Notes under the pieces: model-generated
Seen by the model: the letters and a program-made list of their open reading frames with translations, nothing else
Told to the model about the DNA's origin: nothing
Database searches by the model: none
Assembly (NCBI RefSeq): GCF_000276665.1
Contig: NW_004955418.1
Coordinates: 4,168,338 to 4,232,337 of the forward strand
DNA from: Chinchilla lanigera
Taxonomy: Eukaryota; Chordata; Mammalia; Rodentia; Chinchillidae
Reading direction: 5' to 3'
DNA: 64,000 nt
Shown: piece after piece, positions 10,113-21,050 of the stretch
How positions within the stretch are numbered: position 1 is the stretch's first letter
Layout: every line of letters starts with the position of its first letter
Program-made: the position numbers and the translations under genes

Positions 10113-10130
10113 GTCCCTGTTTGGGCGCCA
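10113..10130 (-). promoter_or_regulatory. Primer binding site, tRNA-Lys3 type
   Basis: The minus strand reads TGGCGCCCAAACAGGGAC two bases inside the 5' LTR. It matches the complement of the tRNA-Lys3 3' end at 17 of 18 positions. This is the primer expected for MMTV-like betaretroviruses. Confidence 0.92.
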
Positions 10131-10132
10131 GT

Positions 10133-10449
10133 TGAGGTAGAACCTCTCGGGTCGAGGGACCTGGGCCCGTGGTAAGCAGCAGCACGGTGAAGAAAGAGAC
10201 ACCGGAGACCAGGCTGATGGCGCAGATCTACTTTATTGTGGAAGTACCAGGCATTTTATAGAGCAGGCTAGGGGCATGGCGAAAAGGGGCGTGATTATCG
10301 AGGGGAGGCACCGAGGGAGGGGCAGAGCAGGACAGCCTTGGGGGGGGGCGACTCCCTCCGTCTGCAGAGGACATGACAAGTGCAAGTCTGCTTAAACTCG
10401 TTCCTCTGCCACGGCTGTCAACCAAACCTCTGGGCCCTTATTTCCCACA
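10133..10449 (-). repeat. 5' LTR of provirus 1
   Basis: The minus strand runs TGTGGGAAATAAGG...CTACCTCA. A TATAAAAT box lies at 10253-10260 and AATAAA at 10232-10237. It carries a segment of about 16 bp near 10195-10212 that is absent from the 3' LTR. The right end abuts the AATATC target duplication. Confidence 0.94.
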
Positions 10450-10455
10450 AATATC

Positions 10456-11190
10456 AATCTGGATATAGGATACACTTTAACAATATGTATATATGTACAT
10501 TTGTATGTATTATAGTCCTAGATGGAAGACCATATGTTACAAAAGTAGTGTGTTATGAACCTTAAAGATTTGACTGTATACAAGGAAAGTAAATATAAAT
10601 TTAGTTTGATGAAAAGATAACCAAATCTTACTTTGTATTAACTAAAGTAAAAAGACTTGAAATAGAGAGGTAACTACTTCCCTACTGCTGGCCACACCTA
10701 CCTACAGTGTTGATTTCAGTTTGGGGATGTGGCTTCTTGTGCAAGATGGAAGGTGCAGACAGGAAACAGCTCAACTGTACTAGCATGGGATATTAGTCAT
10801 AGGTAAAAGAGTCATAGGTAAAAGAACTCCTTGTGCCAGGTCTGGGTTTTTTGTCTCACTCTTTGTTTCCTACAGGAGCTCTGGCATTGTCTTGGCCTGG
10901 CCATGGGCATCTGTTGGTAGGTTATAGCCTCTATGTATGAAGATGATATTCACCTCCCAAGGACACAGTTTTTCAGATTTGATTAATAGGTATTTTCAAA
11001 TGTGATGAAGAGGAACCAATCTCATGCAGCACCATTACACTTGGGAAGGACTCAGATGAAGATATGGGGGATGGAAAAGGCCTCAACTGGGGACAGGATG
11101 CGGTATCTTGGCAGGTCAGCTTATAGAGAAGAGGGCATGGGAAGACATGAGCTGGGTGCACCTCTGTTCAGCCAGCATTATTGCCCATAG
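10456..11190. other. No gene seen
   Basis: AT-rich host flank of provirus 1. There is a short direct duplication, AGTCATAGGTAAAAGA, near 10795-10824. No coding signal is visible. Confidence 0.5.
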
Positions 11191-11351
11191 TCTTTTTTTT
11201 TTTTTTTTTTTTTTTGAGACAGGGTCACACTATGCAGTTCATGCCGGCCTTGAGCTCACTTTGTAGCCCAGGCTGACCTCAAACTCACAACGATTCTCCT
11301 GCTTCAGCCTCCTAAGTGCTGGGATGACAGGCATGCACCACTATGCTCGGC
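11191..11351 (-). mobile_element. B1-like SINE
   Basis: A minus-strand 7SL-derived monomer with a long T run (its A tail) followed by GAGACAGGGTCACACTATG and ending GGCATGCACCACTATGC. Confidence 0.88.
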
Positions 11352-11907
11352 AACCACACTATCTTGATGTAGCTCTGTGGCTTCACAAATGCCTCTGCTC
11401 CCAGTTCCACTTTGGCGCTTATTTAGCAGCCTCCAACTTTACTCCTGATTTAAAAGTGCAATTTTTAGAATTTCCTCTAGGGCACTAATAATCAGTTCTA
11501 TCTACATGGATAAAGAGTATCATTGGCAGTGTGCAGGCACATGGATTTAAATTGATGTGACATTTAAATTGATAAGATATAAATACTAATTTTTAAAAAG
11601 TGATTTTCTTACTTTAGATTTTGGTGAATTTTTATATGTTTTTTTAAGTATTTCATAGGGAAATACTGTTTGGAAACAATAAGGTACTAAAGATAGTCCT
11701 ATTAATGAAAATTTACTTAGATTTTACCCATGATATTTATGCCAGACATCATCTCCCTACGATGTTCACCTGAGCCTCCTATCGTATGAAAATAGATTTG
11801 TTCAAAATCCCATTGTACTTGAATCGGCTTTTCTTCTAGGTCCTAGTATATTAGGAAGTTAACTGATAATGTTCTTATTAAGTATCATTTGATGCCTTAT
11901 TTCATTT

Positions 11908-12042
11908 TATTTATTTTTGAGACTAGTGTCTTACTATGTAGGCTAGGCTAGCCTCTAATTCATTTTGTAGCCTCAGCTGGCCTTGAACTTATGATCTTCC
12001 TGCCTCAGCCTCCTGAGTTCTGGGGTTACAGGCATGCACTCA
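11908..12042 (-). mobile_element. B1-like SINE, older copy
   Basis: A minus-strand monomer with GAGACTAGTGTCTTACTATG and CTCCTGAGTTCTGGGGTTAC. It is more diverged than the copies at 981 or 22090. Confidence 0.8.
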
Positions 12043-12108
12043 CTTTGATGCCTTGCTTTTAACATTACTGACCTGTAGTTAAAAACTTTGTTTAAAACAC
12101 ACTTTTAT

Positions 12109-12315
12109 TTAGCCAAGCATAGTGATGCAAACCTATAATTCTGGCATTCTGGTAGGCTGAGGCAGAAGGATCACAGGTTTGAGCCCAGTTTGGGCAAATG
12201 AGTAACTTAGCAAGATCCTGTCTCAAAATGAAAATACAAAAAGACTGAGGACACTGTGCAATGCAAAGGCCCTAGCTTCAATCTCCAATACTACAAACCA
12301 AAAACAAAACAAAAC
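12109..12315 (+). mobile_element. B1+ID dimeric SINE (B1-dID type)
   Basis: A 7SL-derived left part (GCATAGTGATGCAAACCTATAATTC...CCTGTCTCAAAATG) is followed by an ID-like right part (GACTGAGGACACTGTGC...CTTCAATCTCC) and an A-rich tail. Such fusions are known from several non-murid rodent families, so this bears on the identity of the host. Confidence 0.7.
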
Positions 12316-12705
12316 TTACCTAAAATGACCTTAAAAAAAGAATAGGTGGGAGAAATGTCACATCTGTGACAAGATAATGGAGGAGATATCCTTTGTCATT
12401 GGACTCTTATCATGTTTTTAACTTCTGATTCTGCTTATGTATCCTGATCCTGAAACATTACTTCCAAATAAAAACTTCTTTTTCCCTGAAATTCTTCCCC
12501 TCACTACCCTCTACTTCCTTTAGAAGAGCAGCTGTTCATTACAGAGGCAAGAGTGATAAAAGTGAGGAAAAATGGTGTTCTTCATCCTATGGTCCGTGCT
12601 CTCCATGGCTTGCACTTATTTTTTATTTTTTTAAAATATATACAGTTTCTGCCAAAGAACAGTAGAAAAGAAGCTAGGATCGTTCAATACAGTAATCTGC
12701 TTTTC
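12316..12705. other. No gene seen
   Basis: Unrecognised AT-rich sequence. Confidence 0.5.
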
Positions 12706-12709
12706 CAGT

Positions 12710-13050
12710 TTCTGGGACATAATAGCTAACACCCACAACTTAAATGAAGAGAGGTTTACTTTATCTCAAAGTTTCAGGAGGTTCAGTCCAAGGTTAGTTG
12801 GCTTCAAGGCAGAACTATCATGGTGGAAAGATGTAGCAGAACAAAAGTGCTTTGTTCATATAGGCTAGGAAGCAGAACCAACATACACTGCCAGAGAGGA
12901 AGGGGTAAGGCACCATCTGGTAAGTAAGGCCACACTTCCATGACCTTCCAAGATACATCCAGGAATGTCTTGTATTAATCCCCTGGGCAGCTCCCAAACC
13001 AGTCAAATGGGCAAAATTCAGCTTGACCATCATACCCAACCTCACATATC
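12710..13050 (+). repeat. MaLR-like LTR fragment
   Basis: It shares the sequence plan of the repeats at 41.27, 51.38 and 60.08 kb: ACACCCACAACTT, GAGGTTTACTTTATCTCA, TTTCAGGAGGTTCAGTCC, GGCTTCAAGGCAGAA, and a closing region with CACACTTCCATGACC. No clean target duplication was found. Confidence 0.6.
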
Positions 13051-13109
13051 ATGTGACATTTTATAATTTCATGAAAATATCTTGTGTTCTTCTTTTAAAA
13101 TAAAGATGT

Positions 13110-13217
13110 GGGGCTGGGGATTTAGCTCAGTGGCAAAAGCGCATGCCTGGCAAGTGCAAGGTCGTGAGTTCGGTTCCCAGTACCGGAGAAAAACTAAAAA
13201 ACTAAAAAAAAAAAAAA
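13110..13217 (+). mobile_element. ID-like SINE, young-looking
   Basis: A tRNA-like body with A box TAGCTCAGTGG and B box GAGTTCGGTTCCC, then an A-rich tail. It is flanked by AAAGATGT (13102-13109 and just after the tail). Confidence 0.9.
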
Positions 13218-13225
13218 AAAGATGT

Positions 13226-16200
13226 ATCCCTCTCCCCAACAAAAACCACGTGTGTAGATATTCAATATTTGCCCCTAATCCTGTAGCACAATAGCTGCTG
13301 AAGTCAAGTTATGTATGTCTTTGTGTTCAGTAGGTGTGACTTCTGTGATTTACATCACTTGGACTCTTTTAATCTTTGGCTTCTGTTCAGGCTTGAAAAG
13401 GGAGAGATTCAACCAAGTGGATATAATCTTATTTCATTCTTCTGCCACCACCTTGTTATGGGGCTGTCTTGGGTGCATCCCTCTAGATCCCTCAATCACA
13501 TTAGATTCTGTTACTGTGTCTCTTCATAGTTTCAAATCTCCTTAGGTTCTGGCAATATCATTCTGTCTTGCCCTCAGGCCTAGGAGTGGAAGTGGCTTCT
13601 TGCTATTGAATATGCCTGGGAGCATATGTAGCTTCCAATAAATTTTCACTAGCAAAACTGTCACAGTGAGCCATCTGTTTCTTCTTGAGAATCTGACTGA
13701 AGCACTGGTTCAAGAAAAGTTCAGAAAAATTTTATTTCATTGATTCATTCAATCACTCATTCATTCATTCATTCATTCATTCATTCATTCATTCATTCTC
13801 CCGTCTATTTATTAAGCACATCTATTTATTAAGGCACCAGGAAGACAGACTGCCAGGAGGAACATTTGTCAAGGAAGGTGACTATTATGATAATTACAGT
13901 GTGGTCTTTCATGGTCTATTGGAACCAGACTTCTGACTTGAAGGTCCATTTGCTGGAGGTCCTGAATTATTTATTATGGTCTATAGGGAAAGCTACAGTT
14001 ACTGCTGAATGAACTATTCCAGCTGTATGTGGAATAGCTTGCCAAATTTTGTCTCCCTTGCCAAAATTTGTCATGCAATAGGAGGTGGAGTAAATATCAT
14101 CATGTGCTGGTGGACGTTTGTGTGTGTGTGGAAAGATGAGGCAGTAAGCAGCAAGGATGAAACTCATTACCTTGCATTCTTTTTCTTTTCTACAGAAAGT
14201 CTCTGTAAACAGAGTAGAAGATATCTATGTTATTTAAGAAACACTTGAGATTTCAAAGCAGTATGATCAGTAGAAAGTAACTGGGCTTTGAATGAGATCT
14301 AAAATGTGAACATTATACCCAGGGACAAGAAGTGGAGGGAAAAGATTTCATTAGTGTGCTCCAGGGGCAGAAAATAAAAGCAATTAAACAATTTATGCAT
14401 GAATTCCAGCCCTCTCAGACACTTACTGATTATTTGGCACCCCTGGCAAATCATTAACCTTAGAAACCTGCAGTTATTTCTTTGTTCAATGAAGACAATT
14501 GTACATATATTGTGAAGTTGCTGAGACATATAGCACATGCCATGCACTAACTGTTCAAACATGATATCTGTTATTATTGTGCAATATATTCTCTTACTAT
14601 TAACAAAATCTATGATCTCTTCTTTCCCCTCAATACTCTCTTGTGCTTTTATTTTCTGGTAGCGTACCTAATCTTGTCTTGTTTCTTGTTGTTCTTAAGT
14701 TTTCTGAGGTTGGGACTATGTTAAAGTAGTTCTGGAAGTCCTTAGTAAATTTACTAACTAGTAATGTCTAAATTTTAGCTTTGCATTCTTCAGAATACGT
14801 GTGTTTGCTGGGCTATTAATACATTATTTATCTTTGGGAAAAAGCATGTTCTTGGTGATGAGGCAGGAAGTCAAGTGCTGGACACAAGCTTTTAAGGAGG
14901 AAATAATAAAGGTCAGATGCTGAGGATGTTGATCTGCAGTTGATCTTGTTCATAAATGGCCTCTGTAAACACATGGTGGCTAGTGGTCACTGACTTCTTC
15001 AGGCTTTGATCTTGTGAAACTATTTCCTAGTCATGAGTTCATCAGACTGAGTGTTTATGGCTAGAGAAACCTTACCACAACTGTCTTTCCCTAGTATTCC
15101 AAGTTTTCAATAAAACTTAAATTTCTCTATTCACATTAACATAGACATTGTGATGTTAGCAAGCACTAACCAGAGAGAAAAAAGTTTATACAAAGTTCAT
15201 GAGCTTGTAGGAGCTTTTAATTTGTAGTACAACTAGCACAAGTACTCTGCCTAAAAGCCTGCTTCTGCAGAATTAATTGGAGAACACACTTTCTCCTCTC
15301 CCTCTCCAACTCTGCACCAATCTTTGGTCTCAAATGATGTCATTTTTCAGAGCATTGATTACATGCTTAGTGCTCCATTGGGTAGGAATAATGATAAAAA
15401 TATTTAAAAGATTCATATCAGGTCTTCAAATAAATTGCAATTATGAGTTAAGGTATGTTCTTGGTTGGTGATAATTTGGATTATTTGGGTTTCAAGTGAG
15501 TAAATCTAAGCTGCATAAGTTTAGATTTTTCAAAAGAGGGAACCAATTGGCTGGATATTTACATAAATAGTATGACAGGTGGTAACATTGTCCTGGGAAT
15601 TGGAAATTTTTCACTTCTGTTTTTCTGTCTGGGTTAAAATAATACTTGGACAATTTCTTTCCTGTGTCTACAATAATGGCCTTCAGTTGCATATGTATTT
15701 GTTTCCATAAAAGGTAAGAAACCTTTTTTAGTTCCAAATTTTTTGTATTGTTTGTGCACAAATATTTATAAAACTCCAATTATAGTAACAAAAAAAATCC
15801 AAATTCTGCTTAGTAGTTGAATGGAGAAACAAAGTTTGACAGATCCATAAATGACATTCTGTGATGCAAGAACATAAACAAATAATTTTGCTAAGTTAAA
15901 GGAACCATATACAATTGTACATACCGAGTGATTTAATTTGTATAGTATTTTAGAAAGTGAAAAATGATCTATAGCTGAAGAGTGCTTGCCTGAGGTTAGG
16001 AGGATGGCGGGGATGGTAGAAAGCGAGGAATTATAAAGGGGAAACCTATGGAATGATGGATATGCTCATTATCTTTATTGTGGTGAAGATTTCACAGGGG
16101 TAAGCATACATCAAATTAGTCAAGCTCTACATTTCAAGTGTGCACAAGTATTAATTTATGAGTCAATTATACCTAAAAATTTGATTTAAAAAGACTAATC

Positions 16201-16490
16201 ATAAAATAGTAGCCATAAAATATATAAATGTATATAAACACTTAAAACTGAAAATTAGTCAGCAATAATTTAAATATTTTGACAGTGTATATTACATTAT
16301 ACTTTAAATGGAACTTTAAACTTTATACTTTATACTTTACACTTTAAACTTTATATTACAATATACTTTATGGAAACATAAAGATGCATATATTTATTAC
16401 ATACAACATGATTTTTAAGCACATTTATGTGCATTGTGGAATGGCTAAATCTAGCTAACATGCATTACCTCACACAGTTATCATTTTATT
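13226..16490. other. Gene-poor AT-rich stretch with one microsatellite
   Basis: No coding region or RNA gene can be supported. The only clear structure is a tetranucleotide (CATT)n run at about 13757-13798. Isolated open frames of 60-95 codons have no family motif and are as expected by chance. Confidence 0.5.
13757..13798. repeat. (CATT)n microsatellite
   Basis: About ten uninterrupted CATT units after a degenerate lead-in. Confidence 0.97.
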
Positions 16491-16508
16491 AATAAGAACA
16501 CTTAAAAA

Positions 16509-16620
16509 GGGGGCTGGGGATTTAGTTCAGTGGCACAGCGCCTGCCTGGCAAGTGCGAGGTCATGAGTTCAATTCCCAGTACTGGAAAAAAAAACAAAAA
16601 CAAAAAAGCAACAAAAAAAC
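16509..16620 (+). mobile_element. ID-like SINE
   Basis: A plus-strand copy with TAGTTCAGTGG and GAGTTCAATTCCC boxes and a mixed A/C-rich tail. It is flanked by a near-perfect duplication, GAACACTTAAAAA (16496-16508) and GAATACTTAAAAA (about 16627-16639). Confidence 0.87.
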
Positions 16621-16639
16621 CCTAAGGAATACTTAAAAA

Positions 16640-17890
16640 TCTATTCTTTTAGCACTTTTCAAGCACACATCATCAACTATAACCACCATGCTTTTAAGTG
16701 AATTTTTTGAAATTACTCCTCCTACTTAATTATAATTTTGTACACTTTGACTGATGTTTCCTCAGCACCCTCCAACCTCAAAACCTCTTCAGTTCTGGAA
16801 ACACAATTGTACTCGCTATTTCTGTGAGATCAAAATTTGTAGACTCCCCATGTAAGTGAGATAATGCAGTATTTGTCTTCCTGTGCCTGGTTAATTTTAC
16901 TTAATAAGGACCTCTAGGCTAATTCTCTAGGTTCTCTCAAACATGGCAGAATTTCCTTCTTTTTAAAGGCTGCATGGTATTTCATTATAATAAATATATT
17001 CTTTATCTATCCATTAATTCCATAGCTTTCAAAATCACTAAGTGCTAAATTGTCTGAAAAGAAAAAGTTCTTTTCTCCACTAATTTCCTTTAATAGTTAA
17101 ATTCTGCAATGATTAGAAAGAAATTTTCATCCAGTTTGCTTGCTTTTTAGGCTAAAAATTCTATAATTGATAGCAATAATGAACACAGTGTCCTGGCACA
17201 CTTGCCCGCCTACCATCTTTTTAAATAAAAAAATTGTAATGTGTGCCAGAATTCATGTTTGATAAGTCATACTTAAAGAAATTATTTTACAGTAATCTGA
17301 GCACTATTTTTAGTATAAATTGAAAGCTTCTATAATTTCAAGTAACATAAAACATCTACATAATGAGCCCCCATTCAGCAAGTTACTTTCTGAAGTGTGT
17401 TGCATGGTGCCATTGCTTTATCAGTGCAGACACAGATGGGACACAGGACAGACACTGGATTGGAACTGACTGGAATCACAATAGCTGAGCACAGGTGGCA
17501 CCTCGTTCTGCTTTTACTTCACTGAAATCCCTGTCCACCTCAGCTTTTGGTTTCTTCACATGTAAGCTAATCTCCTCTATATTCACTTTTTTTAAAACCA
17601 ACATCATGCTGAGGGTCTGAGATAAGAAAAATGGGACTTCGTTTCCCTACCTTGCAAAAACCCTAAGATAAAGAAAACAAAGGAGTGACCATTATTATTT
17701 CTATCAGTTAACTTAAGATAGGACAAAGCACTGCTGCAGGTGCCAAATCTTACAAGGACTTGCATGGCCAAAAGCTAACTGTGGCACATACAATAGGAAC
17801 TGAGAACATCTAAGTGTCAAATTATTCACCTCCAGGGAGCCTTGAAATGGCCTTGGCTCAGCACAGATCTGAGGTTGCTGTAGAAAACAA
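16640..17890. other. No gene seen
   Basis: AT-rich sequence without recognisable coding potential. Part of 16.6-17.0 kb (CTGTTTCCTCAGCACCC..., TGCATGGTATTTCATTA) resembles decayed LINE-1 3' sequence, but too weakly to call. Confidence 0.4.
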
Positions 17891-17910
17891 TCTTTAAAAA
17901 GATTAGTTAA

Positions 17911-18010
17911 GGGGCTGGGGATTTAGCTCAGCGGCAAAAGCGCCTGCCTGGCAAGCGCAAGGTCGTGAGTTCGGTTCCCGGTACCGGAGAAAAAAACCAA
18001 AAAAAAAAAA
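17911..18010 (+). mobile_element. ID-like SINE, best-preserved copy
   Basis: An intact A box (TAGCTCAGCGG) and B box (GAGTTCGGTTCCC), a terminal GGTACCGG, then an A tail. It is flanked by AAGATTAGTTAA at 17899-17910 and 18011-18022. The sharp duplication and near-consensus body suggest a young insertion. Confidence 0.93.
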
Positions 18011-18022
18011 AAGATTAGTTAA

Positions 18023-19300
18023 AGAGTGTCTCGCATCATAACACACTCATTCTACAGTACTTTCCATTTGTGCATAAGATTTTGTCTTCAACCTTGTGCA
18101 TAGAGAACACAAGAGATAAATTTGTGGAATCATATAAGGTAAGAGTAAATTAAGAAAGAATACAAAAGTTGTACCAAAACTGCTTATGATTGAATGAGAC
18201 TTAAATGGTTCAGATATTCAGTGAATGTGAGGAAGAAATCACTGTAAGTCAATAAAACAATTACTCATATTTACCAGATAATTTTGACAATGAAAAATAT
18301 AGCTGGGCTTTTTATACCCAAGTTAAATACGTTTGATAATTAATTTGAGGATATTAATAACAAAACTAGCTATTTACTGTATACCTGTAAGATACTAAAC
18401 ATCTCTCATATTTTCACCACATTACATGAATAATATCATCTCTCACTGGCAGGATGGGTGGTCAGTAGCTAAAATGTCAAGGGTGTACCAATTCCCAGCC
18501 AACTCAAACTACAACCAGAGTCATTATTATGAGTTAACACAATCGTTATGATCATCCTCAATATGGGATGTTATCACAAAGACATAAGTGAGTCAGGATG
18601 ACATTTAAAAGAATACTAATGCCAACTGCCATCTGTGTGATGTAATATGAAAAATCCCTGCAGACTGAAAGAGTTATAGAAGGTGTTACAAAGGAAAGAG
18701 AATGTGATATGGACCTTGTAGGCTTTATATAAGCAGGCCAAAACAGGAAGGTCACTCCAGGCAAGGGAAACATGTTAAGGAAATCTATGAAAGTAGGGAT
18801 AACAATATACATTTGGGAAATGTAGGTGGTGACTACTTATAAGGGCCTATTCAGCCTTAAATAATCTGACCTTCATCACCTTTCTGGCTTCATTTCCTCC
18901 CAGTACCCATGCTACTCATTCCCACACAGGCCATGTGTGCCTGTTTTTGCTAACTCTATAACCTGCCAGACATTCATCAGCCTCATCAGAAGGTTCCTTC
19001 TAGTACACATGCTTTTCTTTTAGATATTTTTCGGACTTACTCTACTGTGCTTTTCAAGTATTTGCTCAGATGTTATCTATACTTAAGGAGGCCTACTCTG
19101 GTCATTCTTAGTGAAATTATAGACTTCTTCAACACTTCTCATTCCTCTCTCATAGCATTCTTTACCTTCTAATATACTACATACTTGTCTTATCTTTGTT
19201 CACTTGTTTATCATTTCTCAGGTTATGAAAGTAACATGGGATTAGGATGTTTTACAATTTTTGTATTTCTAAATTTCAATACTTACTACCCAGGACAAAG
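18023..19300. other. No gene seen
   Basis: AT-rich sequence without recognisable coding potential. Confidence 0.5.
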
Positions 19301-19324
19301 TAAGTGATTATTATTATTATTATT

Positions 19325-19424
19325 NNNNNNNNNNNNNNNNNNNNNNNNNNNNNNNNNNNNNNNNNNNNNNNNNNNNNNNNNNNNNNNNNNNNNNNNNNNN
19401 NNNNNNNNNNNNNNNNNNNNNNNN
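19325..19424. other. Assembly gap of 100 N
   Basis: Exactly 100 N, a common placeholder length. It lies in the ATT-rich/A-tail side of the SINE that ends at 19520, so any protein frame drawn across it is meaningless. Confidence 0.98.
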
Positions 19425-19520
19425 TTATTATTTTGGTTTTTCTCCGGTACCGGGAACCAAACTCACGACCTTGCGCTTGCCAGGCAGGCGATTTTGCCGC
19501 TGAGCTAAATCCCCAGCCCC
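19425..19520 (-). mobile_element. ID-like SINE interrupted by the gap
   Basis: A minus-strand body ending ..CTAAATCCCCAGCCCC. It is flanked on the right by TAAGTGATTATTATTATTAT (19521-19540), which also occurs at 19301-19320 left of the gap. The insertion therefore spans 19321-19520 and the gap is inside its tail. Confidence 0.9.
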
Positions 19521-19582
19521 TAAGTGATTATTATTATTATGTGTTTTTGTTCATGTAGATTATTAATATGATTTAAGAATAG

Positions 19583-19663
19583 GGCAAGGGATTTAGCTCA
19601 ATGGCCCAGCACCTGCCTGACAAGTGTGAGGTTCTCAGTTAAATTCCTGGTACCGAAAAGAAA
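19583..19663 (+). mobile_element. ID-like SINE, older copy
   Basis: A plus-strand body with TAGCTCAATGG. It is flanked by AAGAATAG at 19575-19582 and 19664-19671. Confidence 0.82.
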
Positions 19664-20005
19664 AAGAATAGAAAAGCACAGCAAGATGAGAGAAGACATT
19701 ATGATTGACTTCAAACTTTCAAATATTAGTAACTGAAAATTATTAGTATTAACCTTAAAAGAAATGGGAAAATTCAGAAAGAGGTCACTGAGGAATGAAG
19801 AACATTTTACAGTACTTTGATGCAGGTATTGTTTCAAAATATCTATGTTAAAATATCTAATACACTAGGTATGAAGATTTAATATTAAAATTCTTTCTGC
19901 AGTCCTTTTATTGAGATCCTTACATGAGTTATAATCATTAAAGTACAGGTGTGACTGAGATATTTAAATTAGAAATAGTGGTTGCTATGTGTGAGAAAGT
20001 ATTGA

Positions 20006-20176
20006 TAGTTTCTAAACTCACCTGTCAGCTCTTAATGCTCTTGCTTTGATAATACATGCTCTAATATCTTGGAAAATTTGTTCTTCTTTAGAGGATGCCA
20101 GATCCCAAGTAATCACACAGATAAAACCTATAACAAATAAGCTAGATTCCTTTTAGATTCCTTTTACTGGGATCCC
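20006..20176 (+). repeat. 170-bp segment repeated from the class I provirus (copy A)
   Basis: It matches 25311-25480 with few differences, including TCACCTGTCAGCTCTTAATG and AATCACACAGATAAAACCTA. Copy B lies in the env-like part of the class I provirus. Copy A stands alone about 210 bp upstream of the provirus 5' LTR and ends abruptly at CTGGGATCC. Confidence 0.85.
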
Positions 20177-20387
20177 CCTTTACTTAGAAATTGAGAGAAT
20201 ATATTGGAGAGTGAAATGAACCAGAGAATAAGCAAATAAATTAGTCACATAGAATTAACATGAAGGGAGTTGAGGAATGATGAAGTAGAAATGCAAGTAT
20301 TATCAGTTAATTTTAGGGGGACATGACATGAAAATAATTCAAGAAGTAATCAAAACAGAAATTAATTCATAATGTGAATTATATTGT

Positions 20388-21027
20388 TGTAGGCAACTGA
20401 GTTAGACAGAAATGCTATAGGCAGTCAGACAGGGCTAGGCTCTCAGAAGGAGCCGGTGGGGAAGACAAGATACCTTGGAACTGTGGGAGAGAGAGACACC
20501 TCCAGCTGTAGATCAAACATCAAGACAAAACATGAAACAAATGTACTCACCTATCTCCCTAAGAATAAACTGATATTCTATATAGGTCTCTATCACCTTG
20601 AGAAAGCCAGGAAGAGTCACTAACTCAGCTCCCTACAGGAAAGCCCCTGTTCTATATTCTTGCTTGCTTGTTGTGTGACTCACTTCCCTATTTGATCCTG
20701 ATATAATCAATTTTGCTTGAGCAATTATGCTTGTAACCTTATTGGTTGACCATAGTTTGATCCCACCTCATGGACATCTTATAAGTTCCCATTTCCTACC
20801 TTGGACTCACCTAGCATTGTGGACTTGCTCTATAAAAATCCCTTGAAAAGGCAGGTTCCTTGGAAACCCACTCCAGTTCCCTTTTGCCTCTCAGACAGAA
20901 GTTTCCCTTCCCTCAGTAAATATATTCTGTTCTTAACCTCTGTTGTTTCTAAACTTCATTTTTCAATTTTAGAGAATGCAAACTCATCCCATATATCTAG
21001 GAGATTGGGAGTTTCTTTCCCCTATCA
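20388..21027 (+). repeat. 5' LTR of class I provirus
   Basis: It begins TGTAGGCAACTGAG and ends ..CCCCTATCA. It contains ATTGGTTGACCATAG (inverted CCAAT), a TATAAAAA box near 20831-20838 and an AGTAAA polyadenylation-like signal near 20915. It aligns along its whole length with 31917-32564. Confidence 0.9.
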
Positions 21028-21029
21028 TT

Positions 21030-21050
21030 TGGAGGTCTTGCACTGAGATC
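21030..21050 (+). promoter_or_regulatory. Primer binding site, tRNA-Gln-like
   Basis: TGGAGGTC followed by CACTGAGATC two bases after the LTR. It resembles the complement of the tRNA-Gln 3' end, with two extra bases in the middle. The assignment is by eye and tentative. Confidence 0.5.

Larger units (their letters stand above)
3069..10449 (-). mobile_element. Class II (betaretrovirus-like) endogenous provirus, near full length
   Basis: The element runs right to left: 5' LTR (10133-10449), primer site, splice donor, gag, pro, pol, env, polypurine tract, 3' LTR (3069 to about 3366). A 6-bp duplication AATATC flanks it at 3063-3068 and 10450-10455, the length usual for class II ERVs. The Lys3-type primer site, two gag zinc knuckles, DSGA protease, YMDD polymerase, D,D35E integrase and the gag/pro/pol frame relations all support a betaretrovirus-like origin. 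Several stops and frameshifts inactivate it. By eye the two LTRs differ at roughly two to three dozen positions plus a ~16-bp indel, so insertion is not recent. Confidence 0.95.

Noticed and set aside
13110..13217. tRNA gene candidate
   Set aside because: A and B boxes are present, but the body is followed by an A-rich tail and flanked by a target duplication, and many copies exist in the window. It is an ID-like SINE. The same applies to 16509, 17911, 19425 and 45826.
19304..19558. 84-codon frame across the first gap
   Set aside because: Made of N-derived residues and a SINE on its opposite strand.
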